A stretch of 17,792 bases of DNA from an uncultured Proteiniphilum sp. (GCF_937873925.1 NZ_CALNAT010000152.1:1-17792); one strand, 5' to 3'; numbered from the stretch's first letter, positions 1 through 8,388 are shown. Made by a program: numbers and translations. The notes: generated from the letters alone by a model not told the origin.

Positions 1-803
1 TCTACAGCCTTCCGGGGCTTAAGGTGCACGCCAAGCTGGCTTACGTGCGCAAGCGAAGCAATGATGCCTCCGACCCTTTAAAAGGATATGCCTACCTGGG
101 AACAGGCAACTTCAACGAGAAGACGGCCCGTATCTATTCTGACAAGGGCCTGCTGACCTCAAACAAGGAAATCATTAAAGATATTGATGAAGTCTTTCGT
201 GTCCTGGAGGGCAAACCCTACACCCACAATTTCAAGCATCTGCTCGTGACTCAGTTTAATATGTTGCCAGAGATTCACCAGATGATAGAGCGTGAAATCG
301 CCCATGTGAAGCGAGGCGGTATTGGACGGATAGTGCTAAAGATGAACAGCCTGGAAGATAAGGGGATGATCAATGCGCTTTACAGAGCAAGTGAGGCCGG
401 GGTAAAGATCGATCTCATCATCAGGGGCATCTGTTGCCTCGTCCCCAATCAGCCCTTCAGTAAAAACATCATGATCACCCGTATCGTAGATGCCTACCTC
501 GAGCATGCAAGGGTATGGTATTTCTTTAATGCCGGTGAAGAAAATATATACCTCACCTCGGCCGACTGGATGGAGCGCAACCTGCACCGCCGCATAGAAG
601 TAGCTTTCCCGGTTTACTCAGAACAGATCAAGCGGCAGATCATCGATATCCTGAAGATCCAGCTGGCCGACAACCAGAGCGCGGTGTGGCTCGACGAGAA
701 CCTGCAGAACGTGTTCAAGCGCGACCATAAGCCGGGCGATGCACCTCCCGTGCGTGCCCAGCAGGCGACCTATGACTATCTGAAAAAGTCGACCGGGCAG
801 TAA
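1..803 (+). CDS. ppk1: Polyphosphate kinase 1, C-terminal part (5' end outside window)
   Basis: PPK1 reversibly transfers the gamma phosphate of ATP onto inorganic polyphosphate chains, usually at the inner membrane or in the cytoplasm. The open frame runs in from the left edge with no stop (codons from base 3 on), so the GTG at 24 is an internal Val and not a start. What remains is about 266 residues, roughly the last third of a protein usually near 700 residues. Visible family signatures are the VHAKLAYV segment (His codon at 27-29, in the region that carries the phospho-histidine in this family), TGNFNEKTARIYSD, the IIRGICCL strand with a basic residue, and SADWMERNLHRRIEVAFPV near the end, all typical of the two PLD-like C-terminal domains. 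It is visibly more GC-rich than the genes to its right. It converges with the minus-strand PUL and has no obvious functional link to it. Identity is very secure. Confidence 0.96.
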   Translation, partial: YSLPGLKVHAKLAYVRKRSNDASDPLKGYAYLGTGNFNEKTARIYSDKGLLTSNKEIIKDIDEVFRVLEGKPYTHNFKHLLVTQFNMLPEIHQMIEREIAHVKRGGIGRIVLKMNSLEDKGMINALYRASEAGVKIDLIIRGICCLVPNQPFSKNIMITRIVDAYLEHARVWYFFNAGEENIYLTSADWMERNLHRRIEVAFPVYSEQIKRQIIDILKIQLADNQSAVWLDENLQNVFKRDHKPGDAPPVRAQQATYDYLKKSTGQ

Positions 804-816
804 GGATTCCCAGAAT

Positions 817-848
817 GGGTGCTTATTCGAGTTTTATAACTCGCACCC
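817..848. other. Stem-loop just after ppk1
   Basis: Starting 13 bases after the ppk1 stop, an imperfect inverted repeat can fold: GGGTG (817-821) with CACCC (844-848) and, inside it, CGAGTT (828-833) with AACTCG (838-843), leaving a TTAT loop and a 6-base bulge on one side. There is no U-tract after it on the plus strand. It could end ppk1 transcription or protect its 3' end, but it also overlaps the last codons of the GH16 remnant on the other strand, so part of the symmetry may be chance. No independent support. Confidence 0.35.
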
Positions 849-1068
849 AATCGATCCACATTTCGCTGGGCAGGTCTTCGTCGTAGATCGTACCGGAGCA
901 GGTCGTGTTTCCATTGAGCATTCCCCCCAATGAAAAGTTAAGGATGATGTCATAGTCCCATTGATTGTAGGGATATAGGGAAAGATGGGTCGTGGAAACC
1001 TTCTTTAAATGGATAAAGTAGCATCTACATATCAAATCGTTCTATGGAACGACCCAAAATACGGTATA
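823..1068 (-). pseudogene. Decayed C-terminal remnant of a GH16-type glycoside hydrolase
   Basis: Reading the minus strand, the last open stretch (about 1035 down to the stop at 823) encodes a segment with the typical end of GH16 enzymes: YPYNQW, then DYDIILNFSLGGMLNG, then LPSEMWIDWVRVIKLE. GH16 proteins commonly finish with a W-P-F-x-Q-P-F motif, an LILNLAVGG strand and a final D-(Y/W)-V-R-V-Y strand. Just upstream, pieces of the preceding strands appear in different frames: YTVFW (about 1054-1068), RFDM, and YVDAT, with a stop between them. So the gene has several small indels and lacks its whole catalytic N-terminal part, including the E-x-D-x-x-E site. GH16 enzymes cut beta-1,3/1,4-glucans, galactans and related backbones. 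It lies directly downstream of the GH43 gene on the same strand, so it was probably the last gene of an older version of this operon. It is very unlikely to make an active enzyme. Confidence 0.72.
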
Positions 1069-1137
1069 TACCCAGATATGGATAGCCTTCTGTGATTACC
1101 TGTTGCTTGCAATTGCCAAGAAAATATTTTATATAGA

Positions 1138-1163
1138 TCAGAATCTTTATATCATTATTCTGA
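1138..1163 (-). terminator. Possible weak terminator hairpin at the end of the PUL operon
   Basis: TCAGAAT (1138-1144) and ATTCTGA (1157-1163) form a perfect 7-bp inverted repeat with a 12-base loop, overlapping the GH43 stop codon (1155-1157). On the minus strand it is followed by an AT-rich stretch with a T-run broken by A's. It is weak and AU-rich, so it may only stabilise the mRNA end. Its location at the last intact gene of the operon is the main argument. Confidence 0.35.
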
Positions 1164-2282
1164 GAAAGTTATTACAGTCCCGGATGGCTTATCTAAACGG
1201 GTTGACGTAGGAAGCGGCGTGCCGAAGTCGGGGTAGTCGTTCTCCTGCCATACAAACTTTTGGGCACGGGGTGAACGGGTATCGCCGGCGCCTTCAGGAT
1301 CTACCCGCGTGTCTCGCGCGTGATACAAGATATAGTGTTCGGTCCCGTCGGGAGAAACGAAGAAACTGTTGTGGCCTGTGCCGTATACACCGTTTTCGGG
1401 CGATTGCTGGAATACGGGAGTGGGTGACTTGGACCAGGATGCAGGATCCAGCAGATCGCTATCGGTCCTTGCCGTAAGTAGCCCCAGTGCATAGTAAGGA
1501 GTCCAGACACCGCTCGCTGAATAGGCTATGTGAATATATTTCCCTTTCGGGCTTTTCAAAGGTTGGGGACCCTCGTTCACATAAATGATATAGGGAGGAT
1601 TCCAGCCGTGATCATTCTGATAATGTCTTTCCCATTCCAGTTCCGGTTTGGAGATTAATATTCTTTCGGATCCGAGTGTCCAGGGATTTTCGAGGAGAGC
1701 GATATAGATGCATTGTGTTTCGGTGTCTACGCGTCGGGTTTGCCAGCCTGACCATACCATATACCATTTCCCCTTGTTCTCGAAAACAGAGCCGTCAATG
1801 GCCCAATTATTATCTTCATCAGTACTGATACGTCCTTTCATGACAAACTCTCCATCAAACGGGTCTGGATTTACATTCTCCAGGACATACAATTGGTGGT
1901 TATCTGTATTTCCATCATCGGCAGCGTAGTAGATGTACCACTTTCCATTGATATTATGAATTTCGGGCGCCCAAAGATTGTATTTGTTGGATTCTTCGAT
2001 GGGAATCCAGATAGTTTTTTTCTCCGCATCCTGTAAATTGGTGATATCTTTTGTCTTCCAAAGTACCAGTCTCTCCTGCATGGTATGCATATAATAGTAG
2101 GTGTCTTCATGAAAGAATGTCCAAGGATCCGGTCCTTTCGGCAATAAAGGATTGACATACCTCATTTCAAGTGGATCAACTGTGTCTGAGACCGTTTTCT
2201 TACTTTGAGTATCTGCACAGGACGTTACAATAAACAGTACCGTTGCTCCCAGCACTATTGCTAAGTAATTTTTGATTTCCAT
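1155..2282 (-). CDS. GH43 family lipoprotein glycosidase (arabinofuranosidase/xylosidase-like)
   Basis: Predicted surface or periplasmic glycosidase of 375 residues. An N-terminal lipoprotein signal ends in FIVTSC, with the lipid-modified Cys at residue 22. The rest is a single five-bladed beta-propeller of family GH43. The three expected acids are visible: Asp52 in PKGPDPW (general base), Asp163 in WAIDGSVFE (pKa modulator) and Glu237 in VNEGPQ (general acid). The segment NLWAPEIHNINGKWYIYYAA is typical of the clan, as is the late GTGHNSFF motif with its metal- or substrate-near His. The length matches single-domain GH43 enzymes with no added binding module. These inverting enzymes usually remove alpha-L-arabinofuranose or beta-D-xylose, but subfamilies differ and the sugar cannot be fixed by eye. 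It is the last intact gene of the operon, 28 bp after the preceding one, and is translated from the ATG at 2282. Confidence 0.9.
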   Translation of the reverse strand: MEIKNYLAIVLGATVLFIVTSCADTQSKKTVSDTVDPLEMRYVNPLLPKGPDPWTFFHEDTYYYMHTMQERLVLWKTKDITNLQDAEKKTIWIPIEESNKYNLWAPEIHNINGKWYIYYAADDGNTDNHQLYVLENVNPDPFDGEFVMKGRISTDEDNNWAIDGSVFENKGKWYMVWSGWQTRRVDTETQCIYIALLENPWTLGSERILISKPELEWERHYQNDHGWNPPYIIYVNEGPQPLKSPKGKYIHIAYSASGVWTPYYALGLLTARTDSDLLDPASWSKSPTPVFQQSPENGVYGTGHNSFFVSPDGTEHYILYHARDTRVDPEGAGDTRSPRAQKFVWQENDYPDFGTPLPTSTRLDKPSGTVITFSE

Positions 2283-2310
2283 TTACTATTAATTAGAGTT
2301 TTTGACTATT

Positions 2311-3357
2311 TTACCATCTTGTATATTTGATCATGGGATTGGTAACATTCCATCGAAAATATTCATAGGCAGTGTAGGCGGATGCACGTTGGAATTCCGG
2401 CATCTTATAGAGTAACTGTCCCTCTTCACCTATCAGTTCCACGTTGATCATTTGTGAGCGAGTGATTGCTTTCAATTCCTCTGGAAACAGGAAAGTTCTG
2501 GTGTTACGCTCTTCTAAAGTTTTACCATCATCTGATATATCGGTATATTCTATTTCCAGAGGAAACTCAAAGGTCTGGTCATCCAGCATAAACCGGATAC
2601 GGGTCATCTTAAAAGATGTTCCGGCGGGATATTTATAACTTACGTTGAAAGCCGATTGAATATTGTTCTCTTTGGTCTCCTGATTATAAAAGGCAAGCAT
2701 TAGAGATGATCCGTCTGTCTCATACCTGCAGGGGCCGTACCATACCTTATGCGACACTCCCGGGTAAAGAGTTTCAACCGACGGAAAATGAAACAGAGAG
2801 TATATTTCTACTTTATCAGGTAGTAGTCTTACTGCATAGTCAGGGTCTGAGTAAACCGAAACTCCCTCCAGTTCATAATCGGCTTGTTGGAAGTGTCGAA
2901 GCAGGTTTTTCTCTATTACTGCTCGTCTCTGATGTTGGTGATCATCATAGAACAAGGTAATTCCATAAACCACGCTGTCACATAATTGGTAAGAGACTCC
3001 CGAAAATATACTCTTGTTAAAGAAAGTGCGTACAGAACTTTCTGTCAGGTTATTATTCTCGCCCTGGTTATTATTCGCATCGGTCAGTTCAACCTCAGAG
3101 GCACGGTTCAGTTTGTATCCGAAAGGCATTACTTCTCGTGTCCCTACATCTTGCAAATCGGGGAGGTTAAGTATCAATCTTTTATTTTCCCCGTAAAGAG
3201 TTCCTAATAAGTTGCATTGTTTTTCCGTCGATTTCTTTGTCTCATCAGGCTGTCCGGTCATTGCAAGATATTCATCTGCTTGTTTCAACCGCGGTTGTTG
3301 TGCAAAAGCCTGTGCCATTCCAGCCCACAATACGATTATTGCGATATAGTATTTCAT
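2311..3357 (-). CDS. Secreted protein of unknown family encoded in the PUL
   Basis: I do not recognise this family. The chosen start (ATG at 3357) gives 348 residues beginning MKYYIAIIVLW, a clear signal peptide with likely cleavage after AQAFA (about residue 19). A start at 3408 would add 17 charged residues before the signal and overlap the upstream gene, so it is unlikely. There is no lipobox Cys, so the product is probably periplasmic. The mature part is rich in short beta-strand patterns and aromatic residues (for example YSLFHFPSVETLYPG, VWYGPCRYETDG, MTRIRFMLDD), with an Asn-rich patch NNNQGENNN. It has no transmembrane helix and no catalytic motif that I can name. It starts 19 bp after the stop of the barrel gene and ends 28 bp before GH43, so it is co-transcribed with both. 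A role with the same glycan is inferred from position only. Confidence 0.75.
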   Translation of the reverse strand: MKYYIAIIVLWAGMAQAFAQQPRLKQADEYLAMTGQPDETKKSTEKQCNLLGTLYGENKRLILNLPDLQDVGTREVMPFGYKLNRASEVELTDANNNQGENNNLTESSVRTFFNKSIFSGVSYQLCDSVVYGITLFYDDHQHQRRAVIEKNLLRHFQQADYELEGVSVYSDPDYAVRLLPDKVEIYSLFHFPSVETLYPGVSHKVWYGPCRYETDGSSLMLAFYNQETKENNIQSAFNVSYKYPAGTSFKMTRIRFMLDDQTFEFPLEIEYTDISDDGKTLEERNTRTFLFPEELKAITRSQMINVELIGEEGQLLYKMPEFQRASAYTAYEYFRWNVTNPMIKYTRW

Positions 3358-3376
3358 ATTCAGTTCCATTTCCATT

Positions 3377-5590
3377 TCATTCTTTCTCCAAACCTTGGGT
3401 TCGCGCATAACGCTGTATCATTTCCTGCCGCTGTTCCGTTGGCCATTGCTCTATGACGTCGATATCCCATTCGCCAAATGCATTCATAAAGCGGTGCATG
3501 GGTTCGAGTATGGAAGCCTGATTCCAGGGAAGTTGCTGGCGTACGCTGTGCCCCCGGTTGGCCTGCGGATTGAAACATTCCGTCAGTAATCCTCTGTGAC
3601 GGTATCTCAGTTTACCATCCAGGTCCATGATCGATAGGGTGTTATTCTGAATCAACCTGGCCATCTCCAGAAAGTGGCTGTCTCCGGTTATCAGGTATAA
3701 ACGGTAGTATTGAAAAGAGGAGAAAGCCAGCCCGTTGTCGATGGCAGAGTGTCCGGTAGCAATAAGGGTTTGGCCCACTATACTCTTGTCTTTTGGGAAA
3801 TCGGTCAGTGTATCGTTGATCGCCATAGGCACATGGTAGGCGAACATGAAAGTTTCCGTATAACGGGCAGCCTGTATGGCTGCTTCTTTCCATTTCTCAT
3901 CACCGGTAACATCATATAGTGCCAAAAAAGCGTAAATGGCCATTTGACCCGATTCCCGGTCTTTCACGTTGGGATTATCTATTACTCCACCTACGTACAG
4001 GTAGTCACGGTGGATGAAGTCGTAACTAAACTCACCTGCTTTTAGTGCCGTATCCAGATACCGTTTATCTTGTGTAACGGAGTAAAGCTCAATTAGGAAA
4101 CGGATAATATTCGTGGTGGTATATTTACTATCGTGGGTCGGCTTCCCGGTTTTCCAATTATAACGAAGGTAGAAACTGCCATCCTCTTCCTGGTTGCGTG
4201 TGAGCCAGTCACCATATTTCTTGCAATAGGCCAACCACTCAGGTCTATCATTCCCATGCTTCTTCATGATGTTCCATGCTCCCATCATACCTTCCATTCC
4301 GCCTGCCGCAACACGCATATAAGCTTCATAATCGCGCCAGGTTACTCCTCTGTCCACGTAGGCATCGGCCCAAGGTCTTATCAAGCCGTTTTCCATCTGG
4401 GAGTTGTTCACCCAAAAGTCGATCACTTCAGAGGCTTTCCGCACATACTCCTGATTATTGCTTTCCAGGCCTTTCCGAAGCAGGAAATAGCCGTTTGAAA
4501 TCTGGAATCCGATAAATCCCATCTGGTAATTATAAGCGCGTGCCACCCCGTTAGGCAGATAAATGGAAAAAGGCCATCCGGGTGCACCATTCAGATTCAA
4601 GAGATATGCATCCAGCACTTCGATACTGGCTTCATATGCATCCTTTACATCCATCTTATAGATGGAAGGAGTATATTTATCCCATGCCTGCTTCCACACG
4701 GTTTCAACCATATTTGGAAAATTTTTAGTTTGATTAAAACCGAAAGTGAGACTGTAAGAGTGTTTTACACCGGTTTTTACAGGGTGACTTCGATAAGCAA
4801 AACCTTTGCTTTTTCCCTCGGGAAAACGGCCGACGTAGGTCATCTCCCCCTCAATTCCGGGGAAAACAAACAGAATGGAGTGTGAATCTGTTTCTGTGAA
4901 ACCTAAACTGCCGAATTGCATGCGTTCGTCCACAATTCTTTGTACACCGTTTTCACCATAAAAAGTTTCAGGATTAGCATCCAGGTGTATCATACTGATG
5001 GCTAACCCGGAGACTTTCTCACGGGCTGATACCAAGGGTAAAGGCAGACGGTCTTCGCGAAAATAAAAATAATTATCATTATAATCACTGCTGAGTGCAC
5101 CGGGACGTAGGGATTGATTGTTGTTATACCAGATGCCCGGAACGAAGAATTCAAAGTCGATTATCTCTGTTTTGCGTTGCAAGGTAAGTCCAAAATAAGA
5201 ATTGAAATAAGCATCTTCTTTTCCGGCTTTTTCAATGATTACTTCCCTATCCATGCGAAAATGGTTCTCTGTGTCGGGAGTGAAAACATCTTTTATATGA
5301 AAGAGGGTTCCATGGTTTGACTTTAATCTTGCAGTACAGACCAATGATTCTTGTACTTCATTCACCGAAAAATAGTAACCGTTCAACGTTTCCCCGTTTA
5401 CTTCCAGGGTGACAACATAGGGAGCGTTCAGACTCGAATATCGTGTATCTCCTGTCTGTAAACTCATGTTCTTTCCGTCTTCTGCTATAATCAGTCGGGT
5501 ATCCGCACTCTGCAATGCATGCACTTTCCCTTGGGCAAGGGAAAGCTGAATTGAAGAAAGAACGCTGATCAGAATAAATAGATATTTCAT
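3377..5590 (-). CDS. Secreted protein with beta-rich N-terminal half and predicted (alpha/alpha) barrel; putative glycosidase
   Basis: The start at 5590 gives 737 residues opening with MKYLFILISVLSS and a signal peptide probably cut after residue 19 (LSLA/Q). A start 57 bases upstream would add a charged leader before the signal and is rejected. Residues 20-300 look like a beta-sandwich. Residues 315-735 look all-helical with repeating helix pairs, including GMEGMMGAWNIMKKHG, NIIRFLIELYSVTQDKRYLD and MAIYAFLALYDVTGDEKWKE, a layout common in six-hairpin (alpha/alpha) glycosidases and lyases. Acidic residues in loops that could be catalytic include Asp408, Asp413, Asp420, Glu422 and Asp538. The ECxxC-type Cys motif of GH127 is absent. 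I cannot assign a CAZy family. It lies between DUF3823 (87 bp) and the unknown secreted protein (19 bp) in the operon, so action on the imported or surface glycan is likely but inferred. Confidence 0.82.
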   Translation of the reverse strand: MKYLFILISVLSSIQLSLAQGKVHALQSADTRLIIAEDGKNMSLQTGDTRYSSLNAPYVVTLEVNGETLNGYYFSVNEVQESLVCTARLKSNHGTLFHIKDVFTPDTENHFRMDREVIIEKAGKEDAYFNSYFGLTLQRKTEIIDFEFFVPGIWYNNNQSLRPGALSSDYNDNYFYFREDRLPLPLVSAREKVSGLAISMIHLDANPETFYGENGVQRIVDERMQFGSLGFTETDSHSILFVFPGIEGEMTYVGRFPEGKSKGFAYRSHPVKTGVKHSYSLTFGFNQTKNFPNMVETVWKQAWDKYTPSIYKMDVKDAYEASIEVLDAYLLNLNGAPGWPFSIYLPNGVARAYNYQMGFIGFQISNGYFLLRKGLESNNQEYVRKASEVIDFWVNNSQMENGLIRPWADAYVDRGVTWRDYEAYMRVAAGGMEGMMGAWNIMKKHGNDRPEWLAYCKKYGDWLTRNQEEDGSFYLRYNWKTGKPTHDSKYTTTNIIRFLIELYSVTQDKRYLDTALKAGEFSYDFIHRDYLYVGGVIDNPNVKDRESGQMAIYAFLALYDVTGDEKWKEAAIQAARYTETFMFAYHVPMAINDTLTDFPKDKSIVGQTLIATGHSAIDNGLAFSSFQYYRLYLITGDSHFLEMARLIQNNTLSIMDLDGKLRYRHRGLLTECFNPQANRGHSVRQQLPWNQASILEPMHRFMNAFGEWDIDVIEQWPTEQRQEMIQRYARTQGLEKE

Positions 5591-5620
5591 GTTTTGAATG
5601 TTATCGGATCGACTATCCCG

Positions 5621-5648
5621 GATACTCCTCTTTTGATGGAGGAGCATC
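5621..5648 (-). other. Intercistronic stem-loop ahead of the barrel gene
   Basis: In the largest gap of the operon, CTCCTC (5625-5630) pairs with GAGGAG (5639-5644). Three further pairs outside one mismatch (GAT at 5621-5623 with ATC at 5646-5648) extend the stem, around an 8-base loop. It sits about 31-58 bases before the barrel start codon in the mRNA. It could be an RNA processing or stability element separating the SusCD-DUF3823 part from the enzyme part, or it could hide or present the start region. There is no U-tract, so it is not a standard terminator. Confidence 0.4.
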
Positions 5649-5677
5649 GGGGGTAGTGCAATATACGTGGAAATAAT

Positions 5678-6433
5678 TTAATCTACCGGGAGATTTTCTA
5701 TCTTTTGTATATCGGAAAATAAGAAGTATTCATTCATCCCTTCTAATTCGATGGCTACACGATAGAAAGCATATGTTCTGAAGTTATTCGGAAAAATCTC
5801 CTTTCTTCGATATTCGGATAAAGGGATAGATATTTTCAAGGTCGTATCATCAACATACTCTACATCATTAACCCTTGTACATCTAATATTACTGTTAACC
5901 AGAGAACTTGTACTTAGCCATATACGCGTCTTTACGATTGGAGGAACTGTCTTTACAGTATTGGTCATCTTTTCAATATTGAAAGTAGCTTCTATATTTC
6001 CATTTTTGAGTTCTGCTTTCATATTCTTCAGTTTGTAGTAGGGTCGTACCTCAAAGTCTTTCGTTACATTTGAAGTAAAGTTGTATGTTAGAGAGTCGAA
6101 ACCCATACCTGTTCCGAGAGGTTCAAAATCGGGGAGTTCGAATGGTAACGATCTGTTTATTAGCGTCATTTTATATTCCGTATTAAAAAATAATTGTTGG
6201 TATCGTCCATTCTCATCAATACGTATACCTATACCGCTACCATCTACTTTACCATATCCTTTTTGGTAAACTCTTAGTAATGACTTACTGGCATCGAAAG
6301 GGAAATTCTCTCCATCACATTTCAGTTGTCCGCTGAAAACATAGGACGGTGCATCGTAGTTGTCATATTCGCAAGAGGTTATTAATACCCCCAATACGAT
6401 AATTGCTGTTACAATTATATATTTTAGTTTCAT
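5678..6433 (-). CDS. DUF3823 family lipoprotein (SusD-associated)
   Basis: Predicted surface lipoprotein of 251 residues. The signal peptide ends in GVLITSC, with the lipidated Cys at residue 21, followed by EYDNYDAPSY, the D-N-Y-D/E-x-P start typical of DUF3823 proteins. The first about 100 residues form the DUF3823 N-terminal beta-domain with the conserved G-x-L-x-x-DGE and the later ENGRYQQLFFNTEYKMTL block. The rest resembles its Ig-like C-terminal domain with TRIWLSTSS. Such proteins are found almost only directly after susD in PULs and are thought to be accessory surface glycan-binding lipoproteins. That role is known for few members and is inferred here. The gene begins 26 bp after the susD-like stop. 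Confidence 0.88.
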   Translation of the reverse strand: MKLKYIIVTAIIVLGVLITSCEYDNYDAPSYVFSGQLKCDGENFPFDASKSLLRVYQKGYGKVDGSGIGIRIDENGRYQQLFFNTEYKMTLINRSLPFELPDFEPLGTGMGFDSLTYNFTSNVTKDFEVRPYYKLKNMKAELKNGNIEATFNIEKMTNTVKTVPPIVKTRIWLSTSSLVNSNIRCTRVNDVEYVDDTTLKISIPLSEYRRKEIFPNNFRTYAFYRVAIELEGMNEYFLFSDIQKIENLPVD

Positions 6434-6459
6434 TGTATTGTTAAACTTTAGTGGGTGAG

Positions 6460-8388
6460 TTAATGATTGGGATTCTTTTCGATATTCGGATTACCCTCAT
6501 TCATTGGATACGAATTGTAATACATTGTATTGTTGAAGGAGAGAATGCCATTATTAGCCCTATGTAAGGCTTTCATCTTACGGTAAATCCATTTGCCATT
6601 TTCTGGCGTTCCAGGTGCATATATCTTGTAAGGCCATAGTACGTAGGTTGTAGCCGTTTCATTTTGCTGGTCATTGAACCACCATTCATCTGCAACTCTC
6701 CAGCGTTTCAAGTCGTTATAGCGATGATCCTCGAATGCCAGTTCTACCCGTCTCTCATTCACAATACGATCGAATGTCAATTCATTTTCTGTCAATCTAA
6801 AAATATCACCACCGGCACGTTGACGCACCCTATTGATATAATCCAGCGCCATAGTTTTCGTAGAATGGCCATTATAATCGGTTATTCCTAAACTGTTCAG
6901 ATAGAAGGCTGCTTCTGACGCATTTAGTAAAGCCTCTCCAAAACGAAATATGATGTAAGGCACCTTACTTGCGCCATTGATTTCACTGCCTGCAGCAGCA
7001 TCAACAAACTTTTTTAACAGGAATCCGGAGTGGGAAATGTACCAGTTTCCGTCACCATCACAGAGAGGACCATCTTCGCCAGTCAACTTCTGTCCTTCGT
7101 ATCTATCGGAACTAATTCCTCCAATTGTACGTGCGGCTTTGAATTCATAACCTTCGGCTGTAGGTATGGCTAAGCCTGCCTGAAGGTCTATTGGCAAACC
7201 CCTGAAAGTAGAACCCGGATATAGAATAGTACCTGCCAGACGAGGATCACGTCCTGCAAAGATATCTTCTGGATTATCATAAATGTTATACTGATAAGAG
7301 GATCTATAGTCACTCATACTTTCAATTCTCTCATTCCCGGCATAAGCGTCAATATCTTTCTTTTCACGGGTATTGAGTATCTCATAATCATTTACCAGAT
7401 TCAGAAGCGGGTTAATCTGTGCACCGGATTTATCCAGTTTTGTCTGTGTTCGTGCAATAGCCCGGGCAGTGAATGAATTCTTTAAGTTCACCCCATCATA
7501 AGCTTTACAGAAAATGATTTCCGGATTGTTTTCCTGTTCTGTTGTAAATGCTTCATAATAGTTGTCCGCCGGATCTGTATTTTTTATATATAGTTGATAG
7601 CCTAACTTTTCAAGTTCAGCAAAAGCATCCAGACAGGCTTTCAGGTAATTCTCGGCCTTACTTTTCTCAATGCCGGTTGCTCCGCTTGCCAGATTCAGCG
7701 TCTTGGAGGCACTCTTGTCATGATTGTATGCCAAGGTTCCGGCATACAATGCCGCACGGCATTTTAGTGCCATCGCAGCTCCTTTGGTAGCTCTCGTTTT
7801 GGATTTAGCGTTGCTGAGATCATCTATAATATCATTCATTTCACTGATAATAAAATCATAGATCTCAGACTCTTTGTTCCTGGGCACTGCCAATGGGAGC
7901 GGATCATCCATGTATTCGGTAACTTCGGTAATCAGAGGTACACCACCATACTGAACGACCATCACAAAGTAATTATAAGCTCTCAGAAAACGGGCTTCTG
8001 CAATAAAATAGTTCAGTTTATCCGCGGCAATCTTGCCGGTAGAAATTGTTGTGAGATTTGCAATATGGAGATTCAGTTCACGGATAAAGCCATAATCATA
8101 GTATTCTCTATACCCAGTCCCAACATTTCCCGCAAATGCCCAATACTGGCTATTATTAGATGCTTCGTCCCAACGTGTAAAGTCATAGGATTCTCCATCG
8201 GCAGCAAAATCCTGCCAATACTTCATCCGGGAATACAGATTGGATACTACACTGGTGATACCGGCTTCCTCTGAATAGGTCTGATTGTCAGACATGCCCA
8301 TCAAATTCTCCTGTTCCAGCCATTTATCACAAGAGGAAAGTAGGAGTAAGCCGGATAATAATACAATTGCTAATTTATTTCGTTTCAT
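6460..8388 (-). CDS. SusD/RagB family surface glycan-binding lipoprotein
   Basis: A 642-residue outer-membrane lipoprotein that forms the extracellular lid over its SusC partner and captures the oligosaccharide. The signal peptide ends LLLLSSC, with the lipidated Cys at residue 20, then DKWLEQ. The N-terminal TPR-like region includes ELNLHIANL and FIAEARFLRAYNYFVMVVQYGGVPLI, the RAxxYF...YGgVPL signature of SusD proteins. The C-terminal region has the expected ALDYINRVRQRAGG and IVNERRVELAFEDHRYNDLKRW, the most conserved SusD motif. The length is slightly above average (500-600), with an inserted loop region around residues 330-470 that probably shapes substrate choice. It starts 11 bp after the SusC-like stop, the tight pairing expected for a SusCD complex. 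Confidence 0.96.
   Translation of the reverse strand: MKRNKLAIVLLSGLLLLSSCDKWLEQENLMGMSDNQTYSEEAGITSVVSNLYSRMKYWQDFAADGESYDFTRWDEASNNSQYWAFAGNVGTGYREYYDYGFIRELNLHIANLTTISTGKIAADKLNYFIAEARFLRAYNYFVMVVQYGGVPLITEVTEYMDDPLPLAVPRNKESEIYDFIISEMNDIIDDLSNAKSKTRATKGAAMALKCRAALYAGTLAYNHDKSASKTLNLASGATGIEKSKAENYLKACLDAFAELEKLGYQLYIKNTDPADNYYEAFTTEQENNPEIIFCKAYDGVNLKNSFTARAIARTQTKLDKSGAQINPLLNLVNDYEILNTREKKDIDAYAGNERIESMSDYRSSYQYNIYDNPEDIFAGRDPRLAGTILYPGSTFRGLPIDLQAGLAIPTAEGYEFKAARTIGGISSDRYEGQKLTGEDGPLCDGDGNWYISHSGFLLKKFVDAAAGSEINGASKVPYIIFRFGEALLNASEAAFYLNSLGITDYNGHSTKTMALDYINRVRQRAGGDIFRLTENELTFDRIVNERRVELAFEDHRYNDLKRWRVADEWWFNDQQNETATTYVLWPYKIYAPGTPENGKWIYRKMKALHRANNGILSFNNTMYYNSYPMNEGNPNIEKNPNH

Noticed and set aside
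3358..3408. Upstream start for the unknown secreted protein
   Set aside because: It would put 17 charged residues ahead of the signal peptide and overlap the preceding gene by 32 bases; ATG at 3357 is better.
4133..4498. Plus-strand open frame of 121 codons inside the barrel gene
   Set aside because: It is antisense to a well-supported gene, has no motif and no promoter; a shadow frame.
3377..5590. GH127/GH146 beta-L-arabinofuranosidase assignment
   Set aside because: The conserved Glu-Cys and Cys-Cys zinc motif of those families is missing; left unassigned.
5591..5647. Upstream start for the barrel protein
   Set aside because: It adds a basic leader before an otherwise ideal signal peptide and would place the start inside the intercistronic hairpin.
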